A DNA stretch of 22,011 bases from an uncultured Mycoplasmatota bacterium. Lineage in GTDB: Bacteria; Bacillota_I; Bacilli_A; RF39; UBA660. Of this stretch, positions 6,935 through 14,689 are shown piece by piece. Location: assembly GCA_900551105.1 (NCBI GenBank), contig URUT01000018.1, positions 1 to 22,011 on the forward strand. Direction: 5' to 3'. Each line of letters begins with the position of its first letter. Within the stretch, counting starts at the first letter, position 1. The position numbers were made by a program, and so were the translations under genes. Under the pieces are notes generated by a model, which was given only the letters and a program-made list of their open reading frames with translations, did not search any database and had not been told where the DNA came from.

Positions 6935-8932
6935 ATGAAAAAGAAAATATGTAAATTTTATAATTCTTTTATAAATTTTGTTAAGTATAATAAACAATTT
7001 TGTTCATATGTGATTCTTTCTTTTTTATGTACTTTTTATTTGAGAATATATACTACAAAAGCTTTTTGGTTTAGTAGCTTTGTTGTAGATTTAGCAGCAA
7101 TACTTATTATTGGTGCTTTTGGATTCTTTTATAAACCACAGAAACAATTTAAGTATTTTTTTTCATGTTTGGTTGTTTTAAATATTGTTTGCATTGTAAA
7201 TTCTATATATTATGATTTTTATAGTTCATTTGCTTCATTTAGTTTACTTACTGCCTTAAAGCAAGTAGGGGAAGTAGGAGATGCTGTATTTGCGAAAGTG
7301 AGTATTTTTCAGTTTTTGTATTTATTGAGTTTAGTAATATTTTATATTATAAATAGAAAACTTACTAATAGAGATTATTTTAATTTTGTAGCTAAAATTG
7401 AAAATAGCAAAAGTTTATTAAAGAAAATATTGGGTTATGGATTTGTAATTTTACTATTTGGGGCGGCGATGATGAGTGGCACTGCTTTTAGTAGACTTTC
7501 TAAACAATGGAATCGTGAGTATATTGTTAATAAGTTTGGAATTATAGTTTATCAAACTAATGATTTAATTAAAACTTTAAGTCCTAAAATAACTTCGCTT
7601 TTTGGTTATGACGTTGCTTTAAAGTCTTTTACTGACTATTATGCAAAAAATACAATTAGTAAAAGTAATAACCAATATACAGATATTTTTAAAGGTAAAA
7701 ATGTGATTTTTGTGCACATGGAAAGTATGACTGATTTCTTACTTGATTTAACTATTAATGATGTAGAAATTACGCCAAATTTAAAAAAGATAGCTAGTGA
7801 AGGAATATTCTTTAAAAATTTCTATCCGCAGATTAGTGTTGGAACAAGTAGCGATACGGAGTTTACTTTAAATTCTTCTTTGATGCCAGCTTCTAATGGT
7901 ACAGTTTTTGTAAGTTACTATGATAGAGATTATATTACTTTGCCTAAATTATTTGCAAATAGTGGTTATTATACTTTTAGTATGCACGGTAATAAAGCAA
8001 GTATGTGGAATAGAAAAATTATGCATCCGAATTTAGGGTATAAAGATTTTTATTCTAGTACATCATATAATATAGATGAAACAGTTGGTCTTGGTTTAAG
8101 TGATAAATCTTTCTTTAAACAAAGTATGAGTATTTTAGAAAATATTGAAGAGAATAATCAAAACTATATGGGAACAATTATAACTTTATCAAATCATACA
8201 CCTTTTGCTAACAATGAAAAATTTAAACAAATTGATTTAACTAAGAAAGTAAAAGTATATAATGAAAATACTAAAACTTATGAAACAATTGAAAGAAAGT
8301 ATCTACAAGAAAATATTTTAGGAGATTATATACGTAGTGGTCATTATGCAGATGAAGCCTTAGGTGAGTTCATATCTTACGTAAAATCAAGCGATAAATT
8401 TAATAATACAATCTTTGTATTTTATGGAGATCATGATCCAAAAATTAGTAAGAATACTTTTGATTATTTTTATAATTATGATGCAGTGACTAATAAAGTT
8501 AAAGAGCAAGGTGATGAAGGTTATATTCCTTATGATTATTATACTAATGAGCTTAATAAAAAGACGCCACTTATTATTTGGAGTAAGAATGAACAGTTTA
8601 GTACTGAGGTTAATTATTATATGGGAATGATTGATGTTATGCCAACTCTTGGTAATATGTTTGGTTTATATAATCAGTATGCTCTTGGAAATGATATTTT
8701 TGAGATTAAAGATGATAATATAGTAGTATTTCCTAATGGTAACTTTTTAACAAATAAAGTTTATTATTATAATTCTAAAGAAGAGTATAAAGCTTTAAGT
8801 TTAAATGAACCACTTAGTGAAGAGTATATTAATAAAGCTAAAGCTAAAGCAGATGAAATAATAGATATATCTAATGATATAATAGTTTATGATTTAATAG
8901 GGGTAGCAGAAAGTGTGAGGGATAAAAAGTGA
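6935..8932 (+). CDS. ltaS: Lipoteichoic acid synthase-like sulfatase-fold membrane enzyme
   Basis: Polymerises glycerol phosphate from phosphatidylglycerol onto a glycolipid at the outer membrane face (family role). At 665 residues it has five N-terminal hydrophobic segments (about residues 22-180) and then an extracellular alkaline-phosphatase/sulfatase domain (about 254-620). Active-site landmarks are ME263S, G303TSSDTEF, W358NR360, SNH421 and GDH (D499, H500). Where S. aureus LtaS has its nucleophilic Thr300 (GKTSD), this protein reads GTSSD, so the aligned residue is Ser305, with a Thr one position earlier. I chose ATG 6935 because AGGAAGG lies just upstream and the promoter lies downstream of the earlier ATG at 6854. 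The stop overlaps the GTG start of the next gene, indicating coupled translation. Another glycerophosphotransferase of this family (LtaP- or YfnI-like) is the alternative. Confidence 0.9.
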   Translation: MKKKICKFYNSFINFVKYNKQFCSYVILSFLCTFYLRIYTTKAFWFSSFVVDLAAILIIGAFGFFYKPQKQFKYFFSCLVVLNIVCIVNSIYYDFYSSFASFSLLTALKQVGEVGDAVFAKVSIFQFLYLLSLVIFYIINRKLTNRDYFNFVAKIENSKSLLKKILGYGFVILLFGAAMMSGTAFSRLSKQWNREYIVNKFGIIVYQTNDLIKTLSPKITSLFGYDVALKSFTDYYAKNTISKSNNQYTDIFKGKNVIFVHMESMTDFLLDLTINDVEITPNLKKIASEGIFFKNFYPQISVGTSSDTEFTLNSSLMPASNGTVFVSYYDRDYITLPKLFANSGYYTFSMHGNKASMWNRKIMHPNLGYKDFYSSTSYNIDETVGLGLSDKSFFKQSMSILENIEENNQNYMGTIITLSNHTPFANNEKFKQIDLTKKVKVYNENTKTYETIERKYLQENILGDYIRSGHYADEALGEFISYVKSSDKFNNTIFVFYGDHDPKISKNTFDYFYNYDAVTNKVKEQGDEGYIPYDYYTNELNKKTPLIIWSKNEQFSTEVNYYMGMIDVMPTLGNMFGLYNQYALGNDIFEIKDDNIVVFPNGNFLTNKVYYYNSKEEYKALSLNEPLSEEYINKAKAKADEIIDISNDIIVYDLIGVAESVRDKK

Positions 8933-9531
8933 AAAAAAGAAATGTAGCATTAATAATTTTAATATTAATATTAATTTATGCCGTAGTAGGAGTTTATTAT
9001 AATTTAACTCATCAAGAAAAAACACCGGAAGTAAAAGAGGTAGATAAAGTTGATAAGTATAATTATGTTTTAAAAAGTAATGCTACGGAACTACAAAAAA
9101 CACAGTTTAATGAACTAAAAGAAATTTTAAGTGGAGACATTGTAGATGATGATTATGCTAAGATAATTGCTAAGATGTTTGTTACTGATTTATATACATT
9201 AACTAATAAAATTAATAAGTATGATGTTGGTGGAATAGATTATGTGTTTGAAAGTGGTAAGAATAATTATAAGTTAAATGTAGAAGATACTTTATATAAA
9301 TACTTAGAAGATAATACTGATAATAAGAGAAATCAAGAACTTCCTTTAGTTACTAATGTAGATGTGGAAAACATTGAATCTATTAAATATAAAATTGGTG
9401 AAACTAGTTATGATGCTAAAAAAGTATTAGTAAATATTACTTATGAAAAAGATTTAGGTTATGATACAAAAGTTACTATTGTGCTTGTTAAAGATAATGA
9501 TTATTATTATGTAGTAGAGTGTACGAAATAG
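8929..9531 (+). CDS. Membrane-anchored extracytoplasmic protein co-translated with the LtaS-like enzyme
   Basis: A 200-residue protein starting at GTG (8929) that overlaps the ltaS-like stop by four bases (GTGA), with GAGGGA upstream. KKR is followed by one hydrophobic helix (residues 6-26) with no lipobox Cys. It should therefore be a signal anchor with the rest outside the cell. The outer part is charged, with beta-rich segments ending in TIVLVKDNDYYYVVECTK. I do not recognise a family. The tight coupling suggests a role with teichoic-acid synthesis or its regulation in the same membrane, which is inferred from context. Confidence 0.8.
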   Translation: MKKRNVALIILILILIYAVVGVYYNLTHQEKTPEVKEVDKVDKYNYVLKSNATELQKTQFNELKEILSGDIVDDDYAKIIAKMFVTDLYTLTNKINKYDVGGIDYVFESGKNNYKLNVEDTLYKYLEDNTDNKRNQELPLVTNVDVENIESIKYKIGETSYDAKKVLVNITYEKDLGYDTKVTIVLVKDNDYYYVVECTK

Positions 9532-9551
9532 GATTATGTCCTATTTTTTTT
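9527..9551 (+). terminator. Intrinsic terminator overlapping the stop of the anchored-protein gene
   Basis: The stem is AATAGGA (9527-9533) with TCCTATT (9539-9545), with a 5-base loop, followed by a T-run to 9551. The TAG stop codon (9529-9531) lies in the first arm. Confidence 0.75.
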
Positions 9552-9555
9552 GAAA

Positions 9556-9575
9556 TAAAAAAAGCCGTTAGGCTT
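9556..9575 (-). terminator. Intrinsic terminator of the DUF378 gene
   Basis: Read on the minus strand: AAGCC, loop TAAC, GGCTT, then T7 (plus 9557-9563). The TAA stop of the gene forms part of the loop, a very compact arrangement. Confidence 0.75.
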
Positions 9576-9774
9576 CATGATCGTCTAAATCCATTATTAG
9601 AATACCAGTATTAATTAAACTAGTAAGGCCAACTAAGGAGTAAACAATTCTAGGAATAATAGAGTTTTCCCCAAATATAGCAGATACTAGGTTAAAATCT
9701 AATAAACCGACTAATCCCCAGTTAATACCTCCAATAATAGTAATACATAGACATATCTTTTGTAACGTCGACAT
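9568..9774 (-). CDS. DUF378 (YuzA-like) small membrane protein
   Basis: A 68-residue membrane protein with two hydrophobic segments (about residues 5-24 and 40-62). The motif GGINWGLVGLLDFNLVSAIFG (15-35) followed by RIVYSLVGL is the hallmark of the DUF378 family, whose function is unknown. AGAGG lies 7 bases ahead of the ATG. It is convergent with the upstream plus-strand gene and divergent from the lipoprotein gene, so it is a single-gene unit. Confidence 0.88.
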   Translation of the reverse strand: MSTLQKICLCITIIGGINWGLVGLLDFNLVSAIFGENSIIPRIVYSLVGLTSLINTGILIMDLDDHEA

Positions 9775-9785
9775 ATATAACCTCT

Positions 9786-9815
9786 TTTCTAGTATTATTA
9801 TGGTATATCTAGAAA
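9786..9815. promoter_or_regulatory. Inverted repeat in the divergent promoter region of DUF378 and lipoprotein genes
   Basis: TTTCTAG (9786-9792) and CTAGAAA (9809-9815) form perfect 7-bp arms separated by 16 bases. They lie where promoters for the two divergent genes must be. A TATTAT at 9845-9850 may be the -10 for the lipoprotein gene. An operator is possible but unproven. Confidence 0.3.
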
Positions 9816-9865
9816 AAAATATACATAAATCTATTTGTTTAAAATATTATTAGATAGGAGGTTAA

Positions 9866-10861
9866 ATGAAAAAGTATATTGTTTTATTATTACTAGTGGT
9901 GTTTCTTGCAGGGTGTTCTAATGAAAGTAAGAGTGTAAAGGATAATTTTGTTAGTAAGATGGAGAAGAAAGATGTTTACTTGATGAAAGGAACTATGAGT
10001 ATTACTAGTAATGAAGATACTTTTGCTTACAATATAGTTGCAGCAAGAAATAAAGAAGATTATAGGGTTAATTTAGTAAATCAGATAAATAATCATGAAC
10101 AGGTAATATTAAAGTCTGGTGAGGATGTTTATGTTGTTACGCCTAGTTTAAATAAGAGTTTTAAGTTTCAATCTGAATGGCCAAGTAATGGGTCTCAAGG
10201 ATATTTAATTGATTCTTTAGTAACTGATATAAAGAATGATGCAGAAGCAACTGAAGAAAAGACTGATGATGGTTATGTGATTACTACTAAAGTAAATTAT
10301 CCAAATAATGCTAGTTTAGTAAAAGAAAAGATTTATTTAAATAAAGATGAGGATATTACTAAGGTTTTAGTTATTGATGCTAATGATAATGTTAAAATAA
10401 CTGTTAATTATAGTTCAGTAGATTTTAAACCAACTTTTAAAGATGATTATTTTAAATTAGAGTCATTAATTGATGATAATTGTTGTAAAGAAGAACAGTC
10501 TAGCAAAGAGATTGATGACATTGTTTATCCTTTATATTTACCTAGTAATACTTATTTAAATAGTAAGGATGTTGTTAAGACTGATGAAGGGAATAGAGTA
10601 ATATTAACTTTTACTGGGGATAGTCCTTTTACCTTAGTTGAAGAGGTAGCCGCACCTAGTGATGAGTTTGAGATTATTCCAGTATTTGGTGAACCAATGC
10701 TTTTAAGTCAAACAATGGGGGCATTAAGTAATAATTCATTATATTGGACTAGTAATAATATAGATTTCTATATATCTAGTTCTAAATTATCTAGTACACA
10801 ACTTCTTACAATAGCAGAAAGTGTTTCCTCTGGAGCTTTAACTGTAAGTAAAGAAAAATAA
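9866..10861 (+). CDS. LolA-fold lipoprotein, GerS-like
   Basis: A secreted lipoprotein of 331 residues. Its signal peptide ends in the lipobox LAGC, with Cys17 as the lipidation site. After it comes a LolA/RseB-like beta-sheet domain. The stretch YVVTPSLNKSFKFQSEWP (about residues 93-110) plus YLIDSLV is typical of Bacillota LolA-like proteins grouped with GerS, which C. difficile needs for spore cortex breakdown. The C-terminal third (about residues 208-331) is a second beta-rich region. An AGGAGG site precedes the ATG, and the gene has its own terminator. Spo0A downstream makes a sporulation or germination role reasonable, but a general envelope role is equally possible. Confidence 0.75.
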   Translation: MKKYIVLLLLVVFLAGCSNESKSVKDNFVSKMEKKDVYLMKGTMSITSNEDTFAYNIVAARNKEDYRVNLVNQINNHEQVILKSGEDVYVVTPSLNKSFKFQSEWPSNGSQGYLIDSLVTDIKNDAEATEEKTDDGYVITTKVNYPNNASLVKEKIYLNKDEDITKVLVIDANDNVKITVNYSSVDFKPTFKDDYFKLESLIDDNCCKEEQSSKEIDDIVYPLYLPSNTYLNSKDVVKTDEGNRVILTFTGDSPFTLVEEVAAPSDEFEIIPVFGEPMLLSQTMGALSNNSLYWTSNNIDFYISSSKLSSTQLLTIAESVSSGALTVSKEK

Positions 10862-10869
10862 TAAGATTT

Positions 10870-10894
10870 AACTAACTTTCGGGTTAGTTTTTTT
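10870..10894 (+). terminator. Intrinsic terminator of the lipoprotein gene
   Basis: AACTAAC (10870-10876), loop TTTCGG, GTTAGTT (10883-10889), then T-run to 10894. Confidence 0.85.
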
Positions 10895-10939
10895 GTGGAT
10901 AAATATGGTGATTGTGTTGATAAAATATAAATTGTCTAC

Positions 10940-11107
10940 ATAACCCTCTCAGTTGTCTACTTTAAGTTTACCACTGCAGCGGCGTGCGGCCCTCTCTATC
11001 ACTTCAGTTGGGAGTCAAAATATCAAGTGGAAATGGTAGTGCTACAAGCCCGTACAAGATAGCCGTTTAAATTTATTTTATGGGATGCGATAAGCATCTT
11101 TTTCTTT
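10940..11107 (+). ncRNA. Structured non-coding RNA candidate, family not recognised
   Basis: This occupies most of the 309-base gap between genes. Bases 10968-11066 are about 50% G+C (50 of 99 by hand count), far above the surrounding DNA, and no open frame of note crosses it. Two adjacent helices can form over a long range. AGCGGC (10978-10983) pairs with GCCGTT (11062-11067), and GTGCGG (10984-10989) pairs with CCGTAC (11050-11055), each with one G-T wobble, leaving AAGATA bulged. Inside, CACTT (11000-11004) pairs with AAGTG (11025-11029). The region ends in an intrinsic terminator, and a separate promoter for the next gene follows. I looked for T-box, SRP RNA, tmRNA, RNase P and common riboswitch cores and saw none; a 6S-like RNA is possible. 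The 5' end is uncertain because I could not find a convincing promoter. Confidence 0.6.
11082..11107 (+). terminator. Intrinsic terminator ending the ncRNA candidate
   Basis: GATGC (11084-11088), loop GATAA, GCATC (11094-11098), extended by two G-T wobbles, then TTTTTCTTT. It lies 13 bases before the -35 of the next gene, so it ends an independent transcript. Confidence 0.75.
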
Positions 11108-11119
11108 ATTTTGAAAGAC

Positions 11120-11148
11120 TTGATTATTTGGTGACTTTTTGGTATTAT
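11120..11148 (+). promoter_or_regulatory. Promoter of the first adenylating-enzyme gene
   Basis: TTGATT (11120-11125), a 17-bp spacer, TATTAT (11143-11148). The same two hexamers with the same spacing recur ahead of the second copy at 14639-14667. Confidence 0.75.
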
Positions 11149-11170
11149 ATGGGCGTTAGGTGGGGGAACT

Positions 11171-13204
11171 ATGAGTAAGATTAAAGAGTTTGATAGACAA
11201 GTAAGTGAAACTTTAAAAAATGCTGATAAGTTTAAAGGAAGATATACTGAGTATTTGAATATTAGTCCAAAGGCTAAGTCTGTTATTACTGATATGGATG
11301 ATAATCATAATATGTCTTTTGCGATGCTTGTTTATGAGAGAAATAAGGGTAATTTAGATAAGACTGCACTTGTTTATCGTGGTAATGAAATTACTTATGA
11401 AGAGTTATTTGAGAAAGTTTTTGATTATGCTAAGAGTTTAAAAGCGATGGGTTATAATTCAAAGAGTGAGATACCTGCTTGTGTTAGTAATAGTCCTGAG
11501 TTTATATACTTATTTTTAGCTGCTAATTTAATTGGAGCAAAGCTTAATGTATTTGGTGAATGGTTTGATGATGAGTATACTAAGTTTATTTTAAATAATT
11601 CTAAGAGTGATTATGTTTTTGTTTCTGATGATATGTATGAGCATATTGCTTCTAAAATTCATGGAACTAATATTAAGGGTATTGTGACTTTTTCACTTAG
11701 TGATAGTTTAATTAAGAATATAGATGGTAAGAGCATTAATCCTTATGAGGGTATAGATGAAAAGATGCATCCTGGTTTATTTTATAACAAAGTAGCTAAG
11801 ATTAAGAGTGAGGAAAAGCTTGATGTATTTAGTCAAAGAGAGTTCTTAAGAATTGGTGAGAAGTATAATAAGTCAGTTGTTCATGATGGATGTTTAAATG
11901 ATCCGTTTGCGATTACTTATACTAGTGGTACTACTAATCCTGGAGTACCTAAGGCTGTGTTACATTCTAATAGAAGTTATGCAACTATTTCTCGTTTTAA
12001 AGATAAGGATATTACTAATTTAACTAGTATGAAGGGTGTTAGTTGTTTGATACATATTCCAACTTATACTCACATGAATTTATGTTCTATTGGTGATGGT
12101 TTAATGCAAGGTTGTAAGATTTGTTTAGAGCCAGTTTATGATAAAGATTTCTTTAAGTATTCTGCTATTATGCACCAGGTTAATTATATGCCTGGTTCTC
12201 AAGGCTTTTATTACAATTTATTTGATGCTTTAGAGCATGATAAAGATTTTGTGAAATTAGCTAATTATTTTACTAATGATAAGTATACTAATGGTTGTTT
12301 ACCTAATTTAATAGCTCCAACTATTACTGGTGAGGGATTAGATGTAGGACTTGAGAAATATTTTAATAAGATGGCTAGAAAGCATAAATTTGGTGTTAGT
12401 AAGTTAAAAGTTCCAGCTACATTTTGTATTGGTGGAGGAACTGGAGAAGCTAGTGGAGTATTTACTACTTTATTTAAAGAATATATGTCTAAACTTCCAC
12501 CTTATGTATTACATAAAGATAGTTTAGGGCTTAATGCTTTACCTTTTGCTGAGGTTAGAGTTGTTAATGAGGCTGGTAGATATGCTAAAGATAATGAAGA
12601 TGGTTATTTTGTTGTAAAGAGTCCTTGTGATATGCTTGGTTACTATTATAATGAAAAAGATTTTCCTAAGTTACATATAGATGATCCTTATGTAGAGACT
12701 AATGATGGTAGAAGATGGCTTAAAATTAGTAATGTAGGTCATAGAACTTCTTGTAATAGTTTTAAGTTTAAAGATAGATTAAATAATAATATAGAGCTTG
12801 CTGATGGAACAGTTATTCCTTTATATAAAATTAAAGATTGTATACTTAGAGATACAAAGAATATTTTATGTGGTTCGTTAGTTAAAGTTAATGATGAACT
12901 TGTTGGAGAGTCATTAATAATGCATATTATGTTACAACCTGATAAGAAGAAAGCTAAAGAAGATATTATTTTAGATACAATTGCTAGATTAAAAAGTGAA
13001 TTTCCAAGAGAGGTTTTAGATAAGATTTATATTAGAGTAAGAAGACCTGATGAGATGTTTGCAGTTGCTCCTAGTGGAAAAAGAGATAATAATGCTTTAG
13101 TAAGTGAGGGTTATACAGATAACTGTGTTAGTGTTTGTTATTTAATGGAACTTTATAGAGATAGATTTAATAAAGGTAAAAAAGGTAAGGTATTAACTAG
13201 ATAG
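11171..13204 (+). CDS. ANL-superfamily adenylating enzyme (AMP-binding acyl-CoA synthetase-like), copy 1
   Basis: Predicted to activate a carboxylic acid as acyl-adenylate, possibly passing it to CoA or another acceptor; substrate unknown. The 677 residues have no TM segments. The large N-terminal domain carries the A3 loop YTSGTTNPGVPKA (250-262), two residues longer than the usual TSGTTGxPKG, and GGGTGEASG (421-429) in the A5 region. In the A7 region, ISNVG has Asn521 where TGD normally supplies the ribose-binding Asp. A hinge-like KDRLNN follows (534-539). The C-terminal domain keeps the catalytic Lys637 in PSGKRDN. The 5' site TTAGGTGGGGG is a GC-rich ribosome site shared with copy 2. A weak terminator overlaps the stop, then the 7-TM kinase-like gene follows. 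It is about 60% identical by eye to the enzyme at 14690, so a tandem duplicate. Confidence 0.85.
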   Translation: MSKIKEFDRQVSETLKNADKFKGRYTEYLNISPKAKSVITDMDDNHNMSFAMLVYERNKGNLDKTALVYRGNEITYEELFEKVFDYAKSLKAMGYNSKSEIPACVSNSPEFIYLFLAANLIGAKLNVFGEWFDDEYTKFILNNSKSDYVFVSDDMYEHIASKIHGTNIKGIVTFSLSDSLIKNIDGKSINPYEGIDEKMHPGLFYNKVAKIKSEEKLDVFSQREFLRIGEKYNKSVVHDGCLNDPFAITYTSGTTNPGVPKAVLHSNRSYATISRFKDKDITNLTSMKGVSCLIHIPTYTHMNLCSIGDGLMQGCKICLEPVYDKDFFKYSAIMHQVNYMPGSQGFYYNLFDALEHDKDFVKLANYFTNDKYTNGCLPNLIAPTITGEGLDVGLEKYFNKMARKHKFGVSKLKVPATFCIGGGTGEASGVFTTLFKEYMSKLPPYVLHKDSLGLNALPFAEVRVVNEAGRYAKDNEDGYFVVKSPCDMLGYYYNEKDFPKLHIDDPYVETNDGRRWLKISNVGHRTSCNSFKFKDRLNNNIELADGTVIPLYKIKDCILRDTKNILCGSLVKVNDELVGESLIMHIMLQPDKKKAKEDIILDTIARLKSEFPREVLDKIYIRVRRPDEMFAVAPSGKRDNNALVSEGYTDNCVSVCYLMELYRDRFNKGKKGKVLTR

Positions 13205-13220
13205 ACTTATCTTTTTTTTT
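13199..13220 (+). terminator. Weak terminator or attenuator between enzyme 1 and kinase-like gene 1
   Basis: AGATA (13199-13203), loop GACT, TATCT (13208-13212), followed by a long T-run. The stem has only 5 bp and one G-C pair, so read-through into the next gene is likely. The same element stands after copy 2 (16679-16700). Confidence 0.5.
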
Positions 13221-13233
13221 ATGTTACTATATC

Positions 13234-13254
13234 TATAGTAGGAGGCCTGCTATG
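13234..13254 (+). promoter_or_regulatory. Hairpin that can hide the ribosome site and start codon of kinase-like gene 1
   Basis: ATAGTAGG (13235-13242) pairs with CCTGCTAT (13246-13253) around the triloop AGG, with one G-T wobble. The GGAGG ribosome site and the A and T of the ATG both lie in the hairpin. A similar, weaker fold exists at the second copy (16717-16731). Confidence 0.4.
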
Positions 13255-14631
13255 ACCTATATTTATATTATTGTTTTTTCGTTAGTTTTTTCTATAGTTT
13301 TAAATATTGTTTATTTTAAGAAAAATCATTTAGATACTAGAGAAACTCGTTATTATTCTATTTTACTTATTATAAATTTTATAGGATTATTAGCAGAGAT
13401 GCTATGCACCATTGTAGGCAATACTTTTCCAGTTAATACAATAGTTCCACATATTTGTACGAAGTTATTTATGTGTTATTTGACTGGGTTTACGGTAATA
13501 ATGTCATTATATATATATTCTTTATGTTTGGTAGATAAAGAGGCTCTTTTTAATAAGATTAAAAAGATATCGGTTTATTTTTTAGCACTTAGTGTATTAA
13601 TTATTTTTTATTTACCGATTAATACTTTTAAGGGGTATGCTACTGGTGGGGCTTGTGATTATGTTTATAATGTTGGTACGGTTATTATTACGCTTAGTAT
13701 TTTTTCTATTGTGTTTTCAAGAAAGAAAGTTAATTTGAAGAAAATTATACCATTTTTAATTTTTACTTTGTTTAATATTTTTATTGTAATTATTCAGAGA
13801 TTAAATCCTGTGGTAACGCTTACTACTTCAATGGAAACTTTGGTACTATTCATTATGTATTTTACGATTGAAAATCCTGATTTAAAGATGATTGCAGAGG
13901 TTAATAAAGCGAGAAATTTATCTGAGCAAGCTAGTAATGAAAAAAGTAGTTTTTTAAATGTAGTTACTGAAGATATAAAAGATAAACTTAATAAGGTTGA
14001 TGTTATTAGTGGGAATATTTTAAAAGCTAGTAAGAGTGCAGAGGTTAAAGATCAGGTTTCTTTATTAAATAAGATTGTGTTAGAAGCTAGGGATAATATT
14101 AGAAAGACTATTGATGTTTCTTCTTTAGATTCTAAGTATATTAAGAATGTGGAAAATAAGTATAATGTTAAGTTATTATTAGATAGTATTTATTTAAATA
14201 ATAAGTCTAAGGTTAGTGATGGAGTTGAGTTTAGATATACTTTAAATGAGGGGCTTCCTAAAGAACTTTATGGAGATAATATGAAGATTAAACAGATTCT
14301 TAATACGATTCTTGATAATTCAATTAAGTATACGTCTAAGGGTTTTATTGAGATGAGGGTAAACTCGATTATTAAGTATGATGTTTGTAGGTTAATTATT
14401 GTTATAGAGGATTCTGGTAAGGGAATTGATGTTTTAAAGCATAATGAGATAATGAGTAATCATGATGATTTAACTAAGAGTGAGATAAATAATATTGATG
14501 ATAGTAATTTGAATTTGAAAGTTGTTAAGAAGATGCTTAATTTAATTGGGGGAACATTTACGATAAGAAGTGAAGAAGGTATGGGTACTAGTGTGCAAGT
14601 TATAATTGATCAAAAAATTGTATCTGATTGA
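13252..14631 (+). CDS. 7-TM membrane sensor with degenerate histidine-kinase region, copy 1
   Basis: A 459-residue protein with seven hydrophobic segments (about residues 2-22, 36-56, 66-92, 106-122, 136-156, 164-184, 190-206). A HisKA/HATPase-like cytoplasmic region follows. The H-box reads SSFLNVVTEDIKDKLN, where the usual form is FLxxMSHEIRTPLN, so Glu240 replaces the phospho-accepting His. The ATP-binding domain keeps an N-box (DNSIKYT, 355-361) and a G1 box (DSGKG, 387-391). The G2 box reads NLNL (419-422) where GLGL is expected. It ends soon after the GMGTS segment. Compared with copy 2 it lacks the receiver-like C-terminal domain, because the frame meets TGA right after VSD. I infer a signalling pseudokinase or allosteric sensor with reduced or no autophosphorylation. 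It probably works with the enzyme encoded just upstream. Confidence 0.85.
   Translation: MTYIYIIVFSLVFSIVLNIVYFKKNHLDTRETRYYSILLIINFIGLLAEMLCTIVGNTFPVNTIVPHICTKLFMCYLTGFTVIMSLYIYSLCLVDKEALFNKIKKISVYFLALSVLIIFYLPINTFKGYATGGACDYVYNVGTVIITLSIFSIVFSRKKVNLKKIIPFLIFTLFNIFIVIIQRLNPVVTLTTSMETLVLFIMYFTIENPDLKMIAEVNKARNLSEQASNEKSSFLNVVTEDIKDKLNKVDVISGNILKASKSAEVKDQVSLLNKIVLEARDNIRKTIDVSSLDSKYIKNVENKYNVKLLLDSIYLNNKSKVSDGVEFRYTLNEGLPKELYGDNMKIKQILNTILDNSIKYTSKGFIEMRVNSIIKYDVCRLIIVIEDSGKGIDVLKHNEIMSNHDDLTKSEINNIDDSNLNLKVVKKMLNLIGGTFTIRSEEGMGTSVQVIIDQKIVSD
13819..14594 (+). repeat. Direct repeat, copy A: 776 bp identical to 17297-18072
   Basis: Base-by-base comparison shows no difference over 776 positions (offset 3478). 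The repeat begins in the code for TM7 and ends in the GMGTS segment of the kinase-like region. Sequence on both sides diverges at once. Confidence 0.95.
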
Positions 14632-14638
14632 TTAATAC

Positions 14639-14667
14639 TTGATTATTTATGATTTTTTTGTTATTAT
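14639..14667 (+). promoter_or_regulatory. Promoter of the second adenylating-enzyme gene
   Basis: TTGATT (14639-14644), a 17-bp spacer, TATTAT (14662-14667), followed by TTAGGTGAGGGG and the ATG. The architecture is the same as at 11120-11148. Confidence 0.75.
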
Positions 14668-14689
14668 AGGTGCCATTAGGTGAGGGGTT

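Noticed and set aside
10862..11170. T-box or other known riboswitch controlling the ANL gene
   Set aside because: No recognisable T-box or riboswitch core was found, and the structured region ends in a terminator before a separate promoter.
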